NCBI GenBank assembly: GCA_914767715.1 | Contig: OU612071.1 | Span: 18,224,948 to 18,288,947, forward strand | From: Membranipora membranacea | Taxonomy: Eukaryota > Bryozoa > Gymnolaemata > Cheilostomatida > Membraniporidae | DNA: 64,000 bases | Direction of reading: 5' to 3' | Shown here: in pieces, positions 12,701-24,146 of the stretch | How the letters are laid out: every line of letters starts with the position of its first letter | Numbering within the stretch: position 1 is the first letter of the stretch | Program-made: the position numbers and the translations under genes | The notes under the pieces: generated by a model | The model's input: only the letters and a program-made list of their open reading frames with translations | The model's database searches: none | What the model was told of the DNA's origin: nothing

Positions 12701-12964
12701 TCCGTGGCAAGTCTGAAGCATCACCAGGTGCTGTAAGCTACTCCCTCAGCAGTTTTAGGCGTATAATTAGCAAATTTAAATTCCAGAGGAGCAGATTCTG
12801 ATACGGATTATTCAATTATAGTGTTTTAGGCCGCTTCATTGAGCATTCTACTTCTAGGGGAGGCAGAGCGTCCCTGCCTCCCCTAAAACTACGGCCCTGT
12901 AGAACCCGCACAGCACTTACCGAGAGCACACATAGTCTAGTATCATGTCTCTGGTGAAAGCCAT
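9717..12964 (-). CDS. BCL2-like: BCL-2 family protein C, compact, 204 aa, 5 exons
   Basis: Exons on the minus strand: 12964-12921, 12089-11989, 11079-10925, 10430-10284 and 9884-9717. The 44-base first exon encodes MAFTRDMILDYVCS; an in-frame TAG lies 18 bases upstream of its ATG, which fixes the start. The first two exons give a good BH4 (TRDMILDYVCSRLEANGY). A BH3-like core is KYLTSTADSF (L62, D67). BH1 surrounds W98 (GGDSQNDKWNKIMRAISV), with Asn-Lys in place of the usual Gly-Arg. BH2 is DDWISTQGGW, with W149 last. The spacing W98 to W149 is 52 residues, as in gene B. The tail contains a hydrophobic segment (AGCGVAGIVCLTVL, about 175-188). The size matches a minimal BAK/BOK/BCL-2 fold. Pro- or anti-apoptotic class cannot be assigned by eye. 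Confidence 0.88.
11155..11350 (+). mobile_element. U2 snRNA-derived SINE, copy 1 (5' truncated)
   Basis: About 185 bases match the element at 15052-15258 over most of their length, including AGGTC(T)TCTATGGCCTCACC, TCTAGGATGCATTCT and the 3' end TTTAGGGGCAGCCCAA. The 5' end retains GCTAAGATCAAAGTGT, close to U2 snRNA GGCTAAGATCAAGTGT. It lies in the second intron of BCL-2 gene C. Confidence 0.6.
12667..12899. mobile_element. MITE-like element with CAGGGCC ends
   Basis: It starts CAGGGCCATAG and ends CTACGGCCCTG, an imperfect terminal inverted repeat. Near the 3' end is an internal palindrome, CTAGGGGAGGCAG...CTGCCTCCCCTA. Related copies are at 27134-27397 (complete), 20176-20224 and 31385-31419 (fragments). 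The copy at 27134 is flanked by TA on both sides; this one is not clearly so. It sits in the first intron of BCL-2 gene C and its end is only about 20 bases from the splice donor at 12920. Confidence 0.55.
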
Positions 12965-14639
12965 CTTCTCTTTTCTTCTCTATCCCTTTCTTCTCTCTCA
13001 CTAAAGCTTTACTCTCCTTCTCTAGATGTTGTCCTTCTCTGCTCTGGCCTCGCGTACTTTACTTTACACTACACACTAATTATTGTTGAGTATCTTTAGT
13101 GAAGGAGGCAAGAATGGTTTTATTCCTGGTGGTGGCTTCTTAGCGACATGATGAAATTGAAGTTGTCTGCCCATAAGATGCTGATTTCTATCATATTTTT
13201 ATTTTCAGTTTATTGCTATTATTTTAATGTATTTGCTCCTCTTTCGATCTAAGCCCAGCAAATTTTTCTTTTGTTGCAGTGAAGGGAACTCAGGCAACTC
13301 AACAAACAAACCAAATGGTTGTTCAGTTTGTTCATAAACCAATAACTGTTACAACATGGTACCCCATATTTTGTTAGATAATTTGGCACTACACAAAGTG
13401 GCATATTACCAGTAAGGTCTAATTAAATAAACTAGAACCCAGTGTGAAGGCTGAGACTAGTAAGATTTGGTGGAATTCCATTATCAAACATGGAAAACCT
13501 ACACGCCATCGATTAGGCGCTCAAACCCTACTTTCAACCGGAGTATCTTTGATAAGTTCTCCTTTAGGTAGCTAACCATTTGCATGATAATAACAATGAA
13601 GGTTGGTGATTCAGTCACCTGTCAACCTTTCTCGTATACGCATGTTACAATATATTATTATTTGTTATATTATGATTTTATTTTTATTTATATTTATTAT
13701 ATAATTATTATATTTATTTAGGTTGGTGGTATAAGCACTGTCACTACTGTAATCTGAACGGAAGATATACAGTGGGAGTCGTCTGGTTCGACCATAACAT
13801 CGATGACTGGCTGGAGCTGAGACAAACTAGGATCATGATCTCCAGAAGACAGGAATAAAGACCCGATGATGGATTCACGAGCAAAACTAAGGTCGGCATC
13901 TGAGTTTGTAGTTTATCTATTAGCATTCAAATAGCCAAAACAGGAAACATGCAAGTACAGAAAGACTGATTGGTCATGAGAAAAGCTTGAGTACCATACC
14001 ACAATTGCAAGCAAATAAAATTGTCAAAGAAAGTCAATCAACTTAGTAGTTGCCTCAACATGTAAAAATGGAAGACAACTCTCCTTTGAGTTTTACCATG
14101 GTACACAACACCACAGACTGTCTATATTGATATTTTATATAATATTTCCTACTCTTTTGCCTTTTTACTGGACACTCATCTCAACAACTTACTTCATGCC
14201 AAAGATACCAGGTGCTTTGTGCAGTATTATAACAATAAAATTTCACTTTTACAGTTTTATACAAGAGTTTTTAGTGAAAAGGTTTTCTAGTCTTTTTATA
14301 CATTTTGGTAGAGTCCAAATCACTGCAGTTTCTGGCCACTAGTTTTATTCTTACTGAGTGTATTTAGATTCCTGTTTATATCGCATAATAGTAAGCATTG
14401 TATTACGCTTGTAGCTTATATCAAAATAATTTTTATTAGTGAGGTGCTTTTTAGTGTGTTTTACGCAATTTCATACATATTACCAGGAGTTATAGTCTTT
14501 TAGTATTAAATCACCTCTTATAGTTTGAAATTCTATTTCATTTAAATCTCAGTAATTAGCAATACTTATAAAAAACTTAACCAAAAATACCAACACATTA
14601 CCATACCTAGCAATGCGTTTCATTTGCAATTAATAGACC

Positions 14640-14790
14640 CTAGAACAAGTTTTGTGCATTTGCCTGAATTTAGAGTTGCTCCCCTCCACTGGTCACGCCG
14701 CAGTCCTTTGCCTGTGGTGTGACCAGTGGAAGCGAGCAACTGGAATGCAGGCAATTGGATTAAACTTGATCTAAATGGACCCTAATTCAC
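14640..14790. mobile_element. Hairpin MITE, family with TTGCTCCCCTCCACTGG arms
   Basis: Arms AGTTGCTCCCCTCCACTGGT and, inverted, ACCAGTGGAAGCGAGCAACT pair with few mismatches. The outer part reads TTTGCCTGAATTT on one side and GGAATGCAGGCAATTGGAT on the other, then AAACTTGATCTA. Flanks GACCCTAG and GGACCCTAA are similar. Relatives are at 39266-39386, 49558-49672 and 51962-52098. Confidence 0.6.
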
Positions 14791-14798
14791 TTTGACTA

Positions 14799-14906
14799 AA
14801 GGCTGGTCCAGAATTGCAGCAAAATCGCACGATTTCGGGAGTTGCAACAACACTGCAACTCACTGCAACCGTCTTACCACCAACTCTGCAATTCTAGACC
14901 AGCCTT
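14799..14906. mobile_element. 108-bp MITE with 21-bp terminal inverted repeats
   Basis: The ends AAGGCTGGTCCAGAATTGCA and TGCAATTCTAGACCAGCCTT are inverted copies with one mismatch over 21 bases. The interior is also partly palindromic (GTTGCAACAACACTGCAAC). It is immediately adjacent to the hairpin element at 14640-14790. No protein is encoded. Confidence 0.65.
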
Positions 14907-15051
14907 AAGTGAAGGGTTAGTTTACCACTCAGACGAATAAAAGTCATGTTTTCTCATGGAACAGATTACTGAAAGTAAGGATAGTATTGGCGGCCTAAAT
15001 GCTACTGCTGCCATGAACAGCTTATCAATTCCACAGATTGTGTTCTGAAAA

Positions 15052-15258
15052 ATCGCTTCTCGGCCTATTGGCTAAAATCAAAGTGTCATGGCCAATGGCC
15101 AATTAGTGTCAGTTCAGTTTTGGCAGCTTGTTGCACACTTATGATTAGGAGGTCCTCTATGGCCTCACCTCTAGGATGCATTCTTGTTTTCTAGAATGTA
15201 TCACATTCTCAGTATGAGGATTAGGGCACCTTGCGTCCCTCTTTAGGGGCAGCCCAAT
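15052..15258 (+). mobile_element. U2 snRNA-derived SINE, full-length copy
   Basis: It begins ATCGCTTCTCGGCCTATTGG and continues CTAAAATCAAAGTGT. This matches the first ~34 bases of U2 snRNA (ATCGCTTCTCGGCCTTTTGG, then CTAAGATCAAGTGT) with a few changes. It then diverges into a body shared with 11155-11350 and ends TTTAGGGGCAGCCCAAT. The downstream U2 parts (branch-site pairing region, Sm site) are absent, so this is not a U2 gene. No clear target-site duplication was found by eye. Confidence 0.65.
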
Positions 15259-16026
15259 CTTCTGTTTCTTAGCAAACAGCAAGATTGTAACTCAAAAATC
15301 AGTTAAAAAACAAACTAAATACCATTATTTCATTATTTTAACCGATGAAGGAGAAACATGTAGAAGACTAAAGTAGTCCTCACTTTTTATTGTAAATTCT
15401 AAATGTGTTTGGAAAATTAATCCTCTCTTGAGTAGGACATAAAAAATGCTGTCTGAGCATCAGCTGTAGGATATAAATATGAAAAATCAAATACAGATTT
15501 AATCCATAAATAAAATAATTCTCTTAGAAGGGGGACATGGCCGATATAAAAATTGGTGATGTGAGGAAGGAAGAATCTATAGAGGAATGCTGTTAAAGTA
15601 GAAAGCAGGGATTGAAATAGTTATGTAGCATGAAAAGCAATCATTTTAATATAAATTTTAAATTTAAGTGTCTCAATTAGTACAGCTTTGCAAACTACTG
15701 GAATATAAAATATAAATACTAAAATACTAATTAAATCATAAATATAGTCTGTTCACATAGAACAAAGAGTCGCCAAAATTTAACTTCGATCCCGATTATT
15801 TATAAAGTATCCAAAAACGCTGTGTGGTTGGAGACCCTGGTAGATCACATCAATGGTAGCATTTCTCTGCCAAATAAAATAGTGAAGATATATCACGATT
15901 TGGACCGGATTCCCTGTGGGTAGCTATTTTCAGTTGCATTCTGGGAATGGTGTTAACATCCCTTAGCAATTAGTCAACGAAACAATTTAGGCATACAGAT
16001 ACAAGTATCAGCTCCTATAATACATG

Positions 16027-19000
16027 TTAGAAATATATAGGAGCACTCTCTGATCGAACCACCGGAGGGCGACGAATGTTATTATGGTTGGCAAAGTGCA
16101 TGTGCACTCCATTTATCAAATCATCTGTGGACTCGTCTTGGTCGAATGTCCATGGCTTATTGCTGTGTACGGCAGAGTCAGCGGCCTCGTTTTCAGTCAT
16201 ATCAGATATCCCTACTTGCATAGCTCTGTCGTTTTTCTCTCTAAGCTTGAAACTGGTGTTCCTGCTGGGTGTGTAAGCGAGTGAAGTTGTGCTCTCTGTA
16301 TTAAATGAGGTTATGGCAACTGTCGTTGCCTCTTTTGTTGGATGTAACAGTGAGTTGTATTCTTCAGTAGGCGTAGCAGGTGTGCTCTGTAAATAACAAC
16401 AGATCAAAATTTTAAAGCAATTTCATTCTGTGTAGAGTTTTCTGGGGGAGAGAGGAATATCACATGATAATTCTATGGCTATTCTGTCAGCCAAGCGAAA
16501 AACATGGATTTTTTAGGCAAAGAATATGTAACACATCATGAATAGTTGACCTTGTGCCTCGCCAAGATATTCCTACTCCCTGGGCCGGCACTCAAAACTT
16601 CCTTCAGATACTCCTGCCACTACATTAGGTAGATCAAGCGGAAGGCGGATAGATGGTCAAGCTGGTCATAATATGCTGAGTAACTGCTGAATGAACCCAC
16701 TTGTCCGTATCTGATCTAGCCTGTGTAGGCTGTCGGGGATGGGAAGGTGGGGGAACACAACCCACCCGTCCCCGACAGCCTGTCCAGGCTATATCAGGGC
16801 GACATGACTGAAGAGCACATAATGCATAACAGCTGGCTCTAATGATACTTGAGAAATATTTCATCGCTTGATTCAAGTAGGCAACAGGTTTTGAGCAAGG
16901 CCATAAATATTTATGATATTTATCAGCAATATTACATTCACACCTCTATTTGTTTGAATCGGGCCGAGGATGTTTCAAAACTGGAAATTTTGACCTTTCC
17001 TAGAATTGCCCTTTTTGAATTGCCATTTGTTGCCTTTATATGCATCCCAGTTTGCACACCTGAAACACATCAGTAATCTAGTGCAGATGTTACCACTTTA
17101 AAATTATGCCACATAAAAACTGTATGTTGAATTTACAGATCAGGGCCATTATGTATTATGGTCGGCGAGACACCCAATAAACAAATTTGTTTAGCTTCTT
17201 CACTGATAGTTGTAGCTGTCCCGCCTACCCATACAAATGAATGTGTTTGTGATCTGAAGTTTTATTCTCACTTACCATTTCACTCTCCGAGTATTCTACA
17301 CCATTAGGTGTGCTGTAGCTTCTCAAGTATAGCTTAGGTTTCTTAAGCAGCCCGGTCCTCCTGTGCTTCATCGAGCCAGACGTCGCTAACTTAGACGAGA
17401 CAGGAACAGGCGATGCAGAGAAGGATCTCAGACTACAAGTTTCATGATTAGGACTGGGAGATCTGGGAAAATATGTCTCTGTTACGTTTGTTCTCAGACT
17501 AGGAAAACCTTCTGAATTTGGTGACCTTAAACTGCCACAGTCAAAATAAAGGCTGGGTGACCTTGGGCTGTGACCTATCAGTACTTTCTCAGAGTTGTCT
17601 TCACATGAACTATTCAGCACAACATTCATGTATGGTACAGAGTGTTTCCTGACTGCCGGCACAGGTACTACGTAGTCATCAAGATTCGTTTCTAAATGTC
17701 TTCTAGAATCTGTTTGTGATTTGATGGAAGTAGATAGTTTGGGTGGTCTCGGAGGTTTGTATTGGCCAGTTGGGGTGGGGCTATCACACCCCCATACCAG
17801 AGGTGAAGTTCTAAGTGGCAATTTCGCACCAGCTGTAGGTGGATAGGTTATCATTGTCTCCCCATGGATTTGTTGGGAATTTGGTACAAAATAGTCTGAG
17901 TTATCTAAACATTGGTTTTCCCAGTGGTTTTCCATATTATTGTTCCTGTCGCTTAGCCTCTGTTCTGTATATGATTTTGGAATGCTTTGAGTGGGCTGCG
18001 AAGCTATCTCACTGAGTAGCTGTTTCTGTATATCTGGAGAGCTGACACTCTTCTTCCTCATGCTTATTCTGGGCGGAACTGGAGGCGGAGCGGTCTGGTC
18101 AACATCCGTCTGAAATATAGAAACATAATAGAGTATAAATATTTGGGTTACCACCAACATTAATCCCGTGGCTCAGTTGACCGGGAGGGCCGTATGGGTT
18201 CAATCCCCATTTTTCAGAGTTTCCAGTTGAAACATTGGCCTGATTATCCTAAGTGTGATAACAAAGATTTGTTGTAGACCACCATTTTGTCAATGTTCTG
18301 GCGGATTATTTGGGTAGCCAATGGTTACCAATTGACAGCATTTAATAAAATGCTTACTTTCAATGTCTTGCCAATTTTGATGGAAGTTACAGCCTGTCAA
18401 ATCAAAGACCGTTATTGTAGAAATAATTCAGGACCACTGGAAAGAATCATGCCAGTTGCCAAATGTGTGTCTGGTCTAGTAGGAATCCAGCAATATCAAA
18501 TATGACTGTTAGTGGGTACTTCTGAGAATTTCAATATAGCTGCATTTAAATGTTCTAATTTAGAAGCTATGAGAAATAGTTCCATTAATTTACCTGTTGT
18601 TCTCGGACTAGGACTAGGTCTCTCTCATTGACTTTATCTTTATCCTCAGTTTTCTGATAGGCTGATTCAGGATCATCAGGGTTAGAGTATGACCTCACTT
18701 CCCGTCCCTCAGGCTCCGGTAACGGGCTAGTCGCTGCATCCGCAACCCTATAAATACCAGCAGGTTAAAAGTGTCAAGGTTGAAACTTTGTACAAGAAGT
18801 CATGGATCACACAAGGTGCAGGAGCTTTTCAGGATAATTTTTCCATGACATATTCAAGTTTTCCTGTGAAGATGTAAAGTCTTACGATGCAGGGGTTTTA
18901 GTTTTTATATGGTAGGAATCCAGACTTGAAATTGTCAGGGCCATCTCAAATAAATTACACTCAGACATCGGCTTGTATAACCCTAGTCAATGGATGCTCC

Positions 19001-21989
19001 ATGTGGTAATACATCACGTTGCTGTTTGAGAATCACAGTTTGATTCAAGTTTAATTGGACTAAATCTCCTTTGAAGATCTCCGATACTCGATTTTCCTCA
19101 ATTTGAATTAAAGGGACAAGGAACCAAACTTGAAGCTGTCAGCCGGCTTTATGGCCTTGTATTAAATGGTTAACAAGGCTTTTGAAAGATAATGTTTCTA
19201 AAACTGACTTCCACTTCCAATACCAGAAGCCTGGATATCTTCTCCTTGAGACTGCATGTACTGCCGCCTTCGCACCAAGACTGCAGAGTTTTATCACATT
19301 TGCTATCTATTCAACTTCATGTAAGAAGATTTCAAGTGAGCCGAACTATGTGATGGGATGGAGTTGAAGTTGCTCGAGGCATACTGGTTCAAATTTCTGC
19401 ATTTTTAATAATCTACTTGAGACATTTCTTGTCTCATATTTTGAACTTTATACCGAGAAGTTTAGAGAACTTAACAAAACTCTTTGTTTCAACTCCATGG
19501 TCCACGGCATTGGCACGCTGGAACGAACGAAAGCACATGCGAGGGGTTTGACACTACCGTTGAAAGCACGTTAATGACACATCAACAATGGCTTGGCTAG
19601 ACAGACATTACTGCAGGCTTCTGCATTTTTGTGTTTTAAAATGATCGTGAAAGAATCAGGCTTTTGATATTTTCATCAGACGAGAGATACAGTATACCTT
19701 CTTAGTACCTTCTCCTTCTGGTCTGAACTTTGAGTGAAAATCAGCTGAAACAGGGCCATAGGCTGTGTATGAGCCTAGAGCAGTAATCTAAATTAGACTG
19801 ATTAGAATGATACCAAAAATATGATTCTCTTACAATCACTTGAATTCGATGTACCTGCTAGTTATGACATCACATGTAGGAGTTGTCTGTGTTGTCCTCT
19901 CCACACAAAGCTGAGTTATCTTCTCTTCACCAGCCGTATCCACTTCATCCACTTCATCCCCTTCACGATTAGGACTTTGTTTTCTGCTGTGACTGTTCTT
20001 CCTTTTCTGATACCTGCTCCCTGGGTCTGTGTTTGTTCTCTTACACTTCTGATGCTGTGAGCAACTCAGCAAAGCGCCCTCTACTGACCGCTTGTCTGGG
20101 TCTGTGAAATTTCTGCTCTTGCTGCTCTCTGTGCGGAAAAGGATCAGAAAGTTGAAATGATTCTGATTTTTTAGACAGGCCCGTAGTTCTAGGGGAGGCA
20201 GCGAGGCACTGCCTCCCCTAGAAAGCTAAATACAATGGCCTAGTCTTTGATGCTAACCGCTCAGCCAGGCCAGCTTGCTGTAATGAGAGCAGCTCAGTGC
20301 GAAGCTGCAGGTGTTTCGATGGCTCGAAGAGCTCTGAAAACGCCTGCAGGTTCACACTGAGCTCTGAAAATAGCCTCAGCTCGACCTCAAATTTAACGCT
20401 ATGATTAGAGACCATGATGATGTTGATGATGATGTAGACCCTGGCTTTAAATTGAAATACAGATGTTTTAATCAATTTTAACCACAATAGCTGCTCCCTG
20501 TGGCAGCAGGAAAAGCCGCGAAGTGGGGTACATATAAATGTTTTTGGATATACAAATTTGGAAACTTGTTGTTGATTGCACTATGGCAGTTATAATTTCT
20601 ACCTGACCTTTAGCCAGCTCTGTTAGCCTGTTAGCCTGCCCCCTCCCCATCCACCCACCCCAACAGCCTGCCCAGACTACAGCTCTGTGCTGTGTATATG
20701 ATGACAAACATTGCATTTTACTGATAATTTCATTGTTTGCTGCCTTCAGTTCACAATTACAAAAAAGATTTATCTACTTACCATACTCTGTGAGAGGTAG
20801 ACTGGTGCTCATAACAACACCAGGGATATAGTCTAGGGAGCCTATAGCCGAGTCCCCGCAATCTATCATCTGTTGTATCCTGTGGTTCTCATGCTTTAGT
20901 GCCTCTAGACGAGATTCCAGGTCTTGTATTTGTGTGTCCTTAGAATTAATGATTGTCTCCACGCGCTTCTTGTCTTTCACTAGTCTGCCTGTGAAAAATC
21001 AGAAAATTATTACTTGGTGGGTCAAATTAACGCAAAATCAGCATCAATTATTGTTCCCAAAATAAGCTGATAGCTTTTCAAAAACGTCCAAAAATTGTCA
21101 ATTTTGCTAAAAACGTCCAAAAAACGTCCTAGTATAAACTCACCATATTAGAAAATTTCATCAAACTTAACAACAGATTATCTTATTGCTGATGGGGACA
21201 GGATTGTTTGTGAAGCTGGTCCAACTTGAGAGCACAAGCATTGGAATGATGGCGGGATACTGCTTGATGCATTCAGGGAGGGTTGGATATACCCCCTCCC
21301 ACCCTCCCTGATGCATTGTTGAAAATAGCATTACAATTGGAGGAATTGTCTTCTTAATTTGCGGTATGAGACAACTCTGTCACCATAAAGGCACGTTACT
21401 GCAGTTCAGCGTTATGCTCGTACTTACTCTCTAGAAAGAATAGACGAGATACGATAACTTTCATCTCATTATTTCTCTTTGACTCCAGCTGCTGGACTTT
21501 GTTCTCTGATATCTCTAGTTTCCTCATACACTCCAATAATTGTGTGAGCAATACGGAGCTCTGAACTGCAACTATGAAAATAAAATTTATTTTGCTGTGA
21601 GTATAGGCTATATTTTGTCTGAGGAGGTTTCGTACTCGGAAGGAGATGATTTTGAGAACAAATATAACACTCTTCTGTATTACAGAGTTACTCTTAGTTA
21701 GCTGAAAAGTAAGGATGGAATCAAATCGAACATTGTTTCATCATGGATATCTTAATGCAATATTGCTCTGGTAAAGTAACAATTGACCAAATCTTGATCT
21801 GTTGAACTTGGCTCAACAATATCGCTAAATCGCAATGTAATAGAAGAGAGACTTACTTTGAGCCTGTGGTTCAAAGTCAGATGAATTCTCGGGGTAATCT
21901 ACCTCCCCATTGTATGAGATGGCACTGCTATCTAGGATCTCAGTCTCTGGTACTGTCTCCAGTAGCGGTCTGTGTATGGCAACACTCAT
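16027..21989 (-). CDS. Coiled-coil, proline-rich scaffold/adaptor protein, 701 aa, 7 exons
   Basis: Exons on the minus strand: 21989-21857, 21571-21428, 20988-20782, 20128-19855, 18747-18594, 18109-17276 and 16386-16027; all junctions GT-AG and in phase. An in-frame TGA lies 12 bases before the ATG at 21989. Residues about 48-130 form a heptad-rich coiled coil over exons 2 and 3 (for example LLECMRKLEISENKVQQLES and IQDLESRLEALKHENHRI). Exon 4 is basic and Ser-rich. Exon 6 opens with APPPVPPR (about 311-318), a class-type SH3 ligand, and holds YKPPRPPK plus tyrosine motifs YFVP, YVVP and YMNV, typical docking sites for SH2 domains of the Crk/Nck and Grb2 types. Several RSPSP-like sites suggest proline-directed phosphorylation. 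No enzymatic domain is visible. It probably assembles signalling or cytoskeletal complexes; I do not recognise an orthologue. Confidence 0.82.
16717..16793. repeat. Palindromic repeat with AGCCTG...GCTGTCGGGG arms
   Basis: TAGCCTGTGTAGGCTGTCGG pairs with the inverted CCGACAGCCTGTCCAGGCTA across a G-rich/C-rich centre. Related palindromes are at 20622-20682 and 31655-31728. It lies in the last intron of the scaffold gene. Probably a MITE-like hairpin. Confidence 0.5.
18160..18240 (+). mobile_element. tRNA-like SINE head
   Basis: CGTGGCTCAGTTGACCGG resembles a tRNA A box and GGGTTCAATCC (18196-18206) is a good B box at normal distance. The flanks do not form an acceptor stem, so it is a tRNA-derived repeat rather than a tRNA gene. 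It lies in the fifth intron of the scaffold gene, about 50 bases before the exon that starts at 18109. Confidence 0.45.
20176..20224. mobile_element. Fragment of the CAGGCCC MITE family
   Basis: CAGGCCCGTAGTTCTAGGGG and the inverted block CTGCCTCCCCTAGAA form a short palindrome matching the 3' end of the elements at 12667-12899 and 27134-27397. It lies in the third intron of the scaffold gene, close to the exon that starts at 20128. Confidence 0.5.
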
Positions 21990-23734
21990 TGTGCCACGCC
22001 CTCAATGTCAAGGTCAGAGTGACGTTATGTCGATCTCAACTTTCCAAGAGCACCTAAAAGTACAAAAAAAATCGCCTTGTTATATCAAATCCTTCTAAGA
22101 TAAGAATGAGTCGAAAGCCTATTTTAGACAGGCTGCTTTTCTCAAGGCACTATTTTAGCGTCATGAAAATCTTTACTTTCAATTAACACCCAATCAATCG
22201 TCGGAGGGTTTGTTAATTTGCTAAAATTAAGAATATTTTATTGCTGGTAATTAGTTTGGCAATGTAGATTTTTACTACCCACATGCACCAGGGAAAATGG
22301 AAGGGGGAGGAGCCTGCACTCGATAGGCCACGCCTTTTCGATTCTCCCTGCATCCACTGAGATTGCCAAATGTAGGTTGAAAAGCATACTGAAAATTTGT
22401 TGTCGCCATCAAATTCTAATTATTTAGGAATACAAGACAGCCGAGCTTCTAATAATGTTTTTTCTGGGTATGAATTAATTTATTATTGCATAAAAAGGAA
22501 ACAATCTAAGCCTTATTAGGTAAAAGTGTTTAAAATTTGAATAACTTGTAATCATTATCAATATTCATTAGGCGCTGAACAATGACTAGTAGATGATAAT
22601 TTTGGCTGGCTCCATAGTAGTAGTAAAATTCCTCATTATTTTAATGACTCGAGTCAGCCATCTTCTCTTGGGTTTTGAAGCTTTGTACGACTTGAACTAT
22701 TTGAAGTGACTTTTTTTATTGACTGCACGATGTTATGCATAGCAACTCATCCCTGATCAACTATAAGTTGCACCTCCCCTCCTTCAATCATTCTCCCTGC
22801 TTCAATATCCGTAGTTCAACAAGAATAAGTCTGTTTTTATATCAAGTAAACACTGATTTTAAGTATCTCCTGCCCATGGAGTCTATATTAACTCTATAAA
22901 CCCATGATCATACACCAAGCTATTATTTTAGTAAAAATATTCAGTGCCTAATTTTTGTAAAAATAGTATCATCGGATACAACATGCAACCAGAGAGTTTA
23001 TATCCCAAACTCCCTGATGCCACTGAGTAGGGCTTCCGCTAATGCGAGGGAGTTCATCGCTTCCGCACCAGTGTGGGGTGTTGACAAATGAAAGTAATGA
23101 CAACATTTAGTATCTTTGCTATCAGCAAAAATTATAAATCATTGCTGATAGTAATCCCTGCAGCCTGTGGCCTGTCAATTCACAAACATTGGAGATACTG
23201 AATATCACAAACATCAGCAAAACTTGTGTATGAATAATGGTCTTTCTTTGTTCATTCAAAATTACCATTATTGGGTCAACAATCTGTTCCTTACAAGCAG
23301 TGTAAGAGATTTATGGCACTGATTTCATTCACAGATTACATAATACAAACAGCCTTTTGTCATATTTAAATCCTAAGACTCAGATACCATTGTCTAGTGG
23401 GTTTGTTTATTCCTTGGTTTAGGGATTGAGTCATTTCAAGATTTTGTCTGTCTCTTTGCCCCATGAATCATAGTCTATTGAAACGTTCTGAATTCGTATC
23501 TGAAGACAAAAATCAAAGGCACTTGAATCAGGGAGAATATGTATAGCTAGTATTATTTCAAAGAAAGCAGATATAGGGGTGAAATGATACAGTGTAGAAA
23601 GGTAACTTTAGCTCCTATTGTAGGAGCAGCTTGGTCTTATGAGTCATATTAAGTAAACAAATATTGTACCCAACCCATATAGCTTCATCTCATAAAACAA
23701 AAGACCCCAGAGCAGCCTGCTTAGATAAGGCTAA

Positions 23735-24146
23735 CCTAGCCTGTCTTGACTAGCTTTGTTGGGGGTGGGGGGGGGGGGCGTTTTCCCCGTTTATGTTTCT
23801 TTCGCTAGCTTATCTTTGACTGAGAACGTTGCATCTCAGTTGGACTTCGAACATCTTCTCAGACAAGATCACTATCCGATACATATATATATATATATAT
23901 ATATATATGTTATCTTGATCTGCTGCCTCATGTATTTCCTTTTCTCAGAGTCAGCACATCACACGCCGTACTACGCAATGTACGTCACAGATTGCTTAAT
24001 TAATCATGATGCCAATAAAGATAATTGTGTCATCAGCATTCCAATCAGCCAGCTCGATTATCAACCTGCATACCCTGGTCTATTGCTATTCGCTTAGTTG
24101 TGGAGGGAGGTTCCCTACCCCACACTAAAGCTCGTCAAGACAGACT
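23735..24146. mobile_element. ~410-bp non-autonomous element with ~30-bp inverted ends
   Basis: The left end CTGTCTTGACTAGCTTTGTT followed by a G-rich run pairs with the right end (inverted) CTAAAGCTCGTCAAGACAG preceded by a C-rich run. The interior contains a pure (TA)n tract at about 23880-23909 and a G homopolymer at about 23769-23778. The open reading frame across it is low complexity and not a gene. Confidence 0.55.

Larger units (their letters stand above)
12965..16026. other. Intergenic region rich in small mobile elements
   Basis: Three kilobases with no supported gene. It holds the presumed promoter of BCL-2 gene C, an A/T-only run at about 13650-13720, two hairpin elements (14640-14790 and 14799-14906) and a full U2-headed SINE (15052-15258). 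A TTTATT at 15386-15391 could be the poly(A) signal of the scaffold gene to the right, though it is 640 bases from the stop. Confidence 0.4.

Noticed and set aside
15052-15258. A U2 snRNA gene
   Set aside because: Only about the first 34 bases match U2; the branch-recognition region, Sm site and 3' stem-loops are absent.
18160-18240. A tRNA gene
   Set aside because: A and B boxes are present but there is no pairing acceptor stem or clear anticodon arm.
23756-24097. Plus-strand ORF of 113 aa
   Set aside because: It is made of a glycine run from poly-G and an IYIYIY run from (TA)n inside an inverted-repeat element.
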